From: Macropodus opercularis
Lineage: Eukaryota > Chordata > Actinopteri > Anabantiformes > Osphronemidae
Direction of reading: 5' to 3'
Length of the DNA stretch: 64,000 nucleotides
NCBI GenBank assembly: GCA_030770545.1
Contig: CM061109.1
Coordinates: 13,996,001 to 14,060,000 of the forward strand
Each line of letters starts with the position of its first letter. Position 1 is the first letter of the stretch. Position numbers and translations under genes: made by a program. The notes under the pieces are model-generated. The model worked only from the letters and a program-made list of their open reading frames with translations. It searched no databases and was not told the DNA's origin. Of this stretch, positions 63,039 to 64,000 are shown one piece after another.

Positions 63039-64000
63039 TCAGATCTGTGGCGGGTTTTCGACAGCCACAGCGGAGTATTCGGCATCAGACATGTTGGACA
63101 CGTCGATGAGCCGCGCCAGGCCCGTCCTGGTGGAGTATTTAAAGATGAAGGCCTTCATGAGGTCATAGCGGTAGTTTCTGTTAATGAAGTTATAGAGGAT
63201 GGGGTTGAAACAGCAGTGGAACAACGACAGGCACTGAGTGAGGTGTAAAGCCAAGTAGAGCACATTCTCCAGGCCACAGGTGAGAGGCACCAGGCCCAGC
63301 TGCGACAGGGCGTCCGCCAGGAGAACGCCGTGGTAGGGCCCCCAGCAGCCCAGGAACACCACGATGTAGGCCAGGATCACCCTGCGACTCACGCGCCGCT
63401 CCTGCTCCACCGTGGTAGACGACGAGGAAGAGGAGCGTGCGAAAGCTCTCGCCAGCAGGGCGTAGAAAACCGCAATGACGGGGAAGGGGAGGACAAAGCC
63501 CAGCAGGATGAAGCTCAGCTGCACTCCAACCATCCACTTTATGGGGTTCTCCTCTGGGTACACAGGCCTGCACAGCATGGAGTCCCCATGTGTGGATTTC
63601 ACAGTGTGCAGAAAGTAGGTGTCTGGCAAGGAGGCCACCAGAGCCAGAAGCCACACCCCTACGCACGCACCGCGGCGGATCAGCTTCCCACGCACGCCGC
63701 CCTCGCCGTCGCCACGCTGCATCACACTTAGGTAACGATCCACGCTCATGCAGGCCAGGAAGAAGATGCTGCTGAAGAGGTTGACGGAGAACAGCAAGTG
63801 CGTGAGTTTACACGCGACCTCGCCGAAGGGCCAGTGGCCGTTCTGGGCCAAGGAGCTCACCCACACGGGCAGGGTGACGCACACGCACAGATCCGCAACC
63901 GCCAGATGGGCGATGTACATGTGCGTCTCGGGGCGAGGGGTGGAGTCTCTTTGCGCACGGATGTTGACCCAGAGGACCAGCGCGTTAGCAGCCAGGCCGA
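63039..64000 (-). CDS. ackr3: Atypical chemokine receptor 3 (CXCR7), N-terminus cut by window edge
   Basis: A single open frame runs from the window edge (64000) to TGA at 63041-63039, about 319 residues; roughly 40 N-terminal residues are outside. It is a class A seven-helix receptor: end of TM1 with ANALVLWVNI, TM2 LAVADL, Cys in GEVACK before TM3, DRYLSV at the end of TM3, extracellular-loop-2 Cys in DSMLCRP, TM6 CWGPYH, a TM7 NPILYNF motif, then NRNYRYDLMKAFIFKYS. ACKR3 binds CXCL12 and CXCL11, signals mainly through arrestin and scavenges chemokine. The DRYLS variant of DRYLAIV and the tail (KAFIFKYS, then LIDVS and EYSA) are those of ACKR3, not CXCR4. The Met at 63918-63920 is internal to the loop before TM2 and is not the start. 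Whether this is the a or b teleost copy cannot be settled here. Confidence 0.94.
   Translation of the reverse strand, partial: GLAANALVLWVNIRAQRDSTPRPETHMYIAHLAVADLCVCVTLPVWVSSLAQNGHWPFGEVACKLTHLLFSVNLFSSIFFLACMSVDRYLSVMQRGDGEGGVRGKLIRRGACVGVWLLALVASLPDTYFLHTVKSTHGDSMLCRPVYPEENPIKWMVGVQLSFILLGFVLPFPVIAVFYALLARAFARSSSSSSTTVEQERRVSRRVILAYIVVFLGCWGPYHGVLLADALSQLGLVPLTCGLENVLYLALHLTQCLSLFHCCFNPILYNFINRNYRYDLMKAFIFKYSTRTGLARLIDVSNMSDAEYSAVAVENPPQI

Noticed and set aside
63918..63920. Met codon as the start of ackr3
   Set aside because: The frame stays open to the window edge and encodes the end of TM1 and the first loop upstream of this Met.
1..64000. tRNA, rRNA, CRISPR, intact transposon or viral genes
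   Set aside because: I looked for tRNA B-box sequences, direct-repeat arrays, transposase or reverse transcriptase motifs and long terminal repeats, and saw none that I could support.

Overview
The window looks like nuclear DNA of a ray-finned (probably percomorph) fish. Three vertebrate genes can be read: the 3' two-thirds of igsf3 on the + strand, a complete rpe on the - strand, and most of ackr3 on the - strand, cut by the right edge. The coding exons are GC-rich and separated by moderate introns with canonical GT/AG ends. The rest carries many CA/GT microsatellites and a degraded interspersed repeat of a kind common in teleosts. Nothing prokaryotic or viral is visible. The species cannot be named from the sequence alone.

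Layout. 1-14197: a long non-coding stretch read as igsf3 intron. 14198-35271: the last seven coding exons of igsf3, namely six Ig-domain exons and one transmembrane/tail exon. Every junction is phase 1. They encode about 916 residues; the signal peptide and at least one more Ig domain lie upstream of the window. 35272 to about 38480: probable igsf3 3' UTR. About 38480-43280: intergenic between two convergent genes. 43805-45369: all six coding exons of rpe, giving 228 codons, with an ETS-motif promoter near 45600-45680. About 45700-61000: a roughly 15 kb interval with no recognisable gene but with several exon-like intervals, including a possible two-exon 41-codon secreted peptide, RFX X-box motifs and a degraded repeat. 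63039-64000: ackr3, with its 3' UTR to the left carrying a miR-430/302-type target site.

The three proteins do not form one pathway. IGSF3 is a cell-surface EWI-family Ig protein, RPE is a cytosolic pentose-phosphate enzyme, and ACKR3 is a chemokine-scavenging seven-helix receptor. The most useful points for follow-up are: the apparent absence of the exon that would encode the seventh Ig domain of human IGSF3; a cluster of three RFX X-box-like motifs downstream of CCAAT/TATA-like elements in the igsf3 intron; a 21-bp four-copy tandem repeat built on X-box halves; the unexplained small secreted ORF; and the miR-430-type site in the ackr3 3' UTR. Motif and family calls come from reading and memory. 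No alignment or database search was run.
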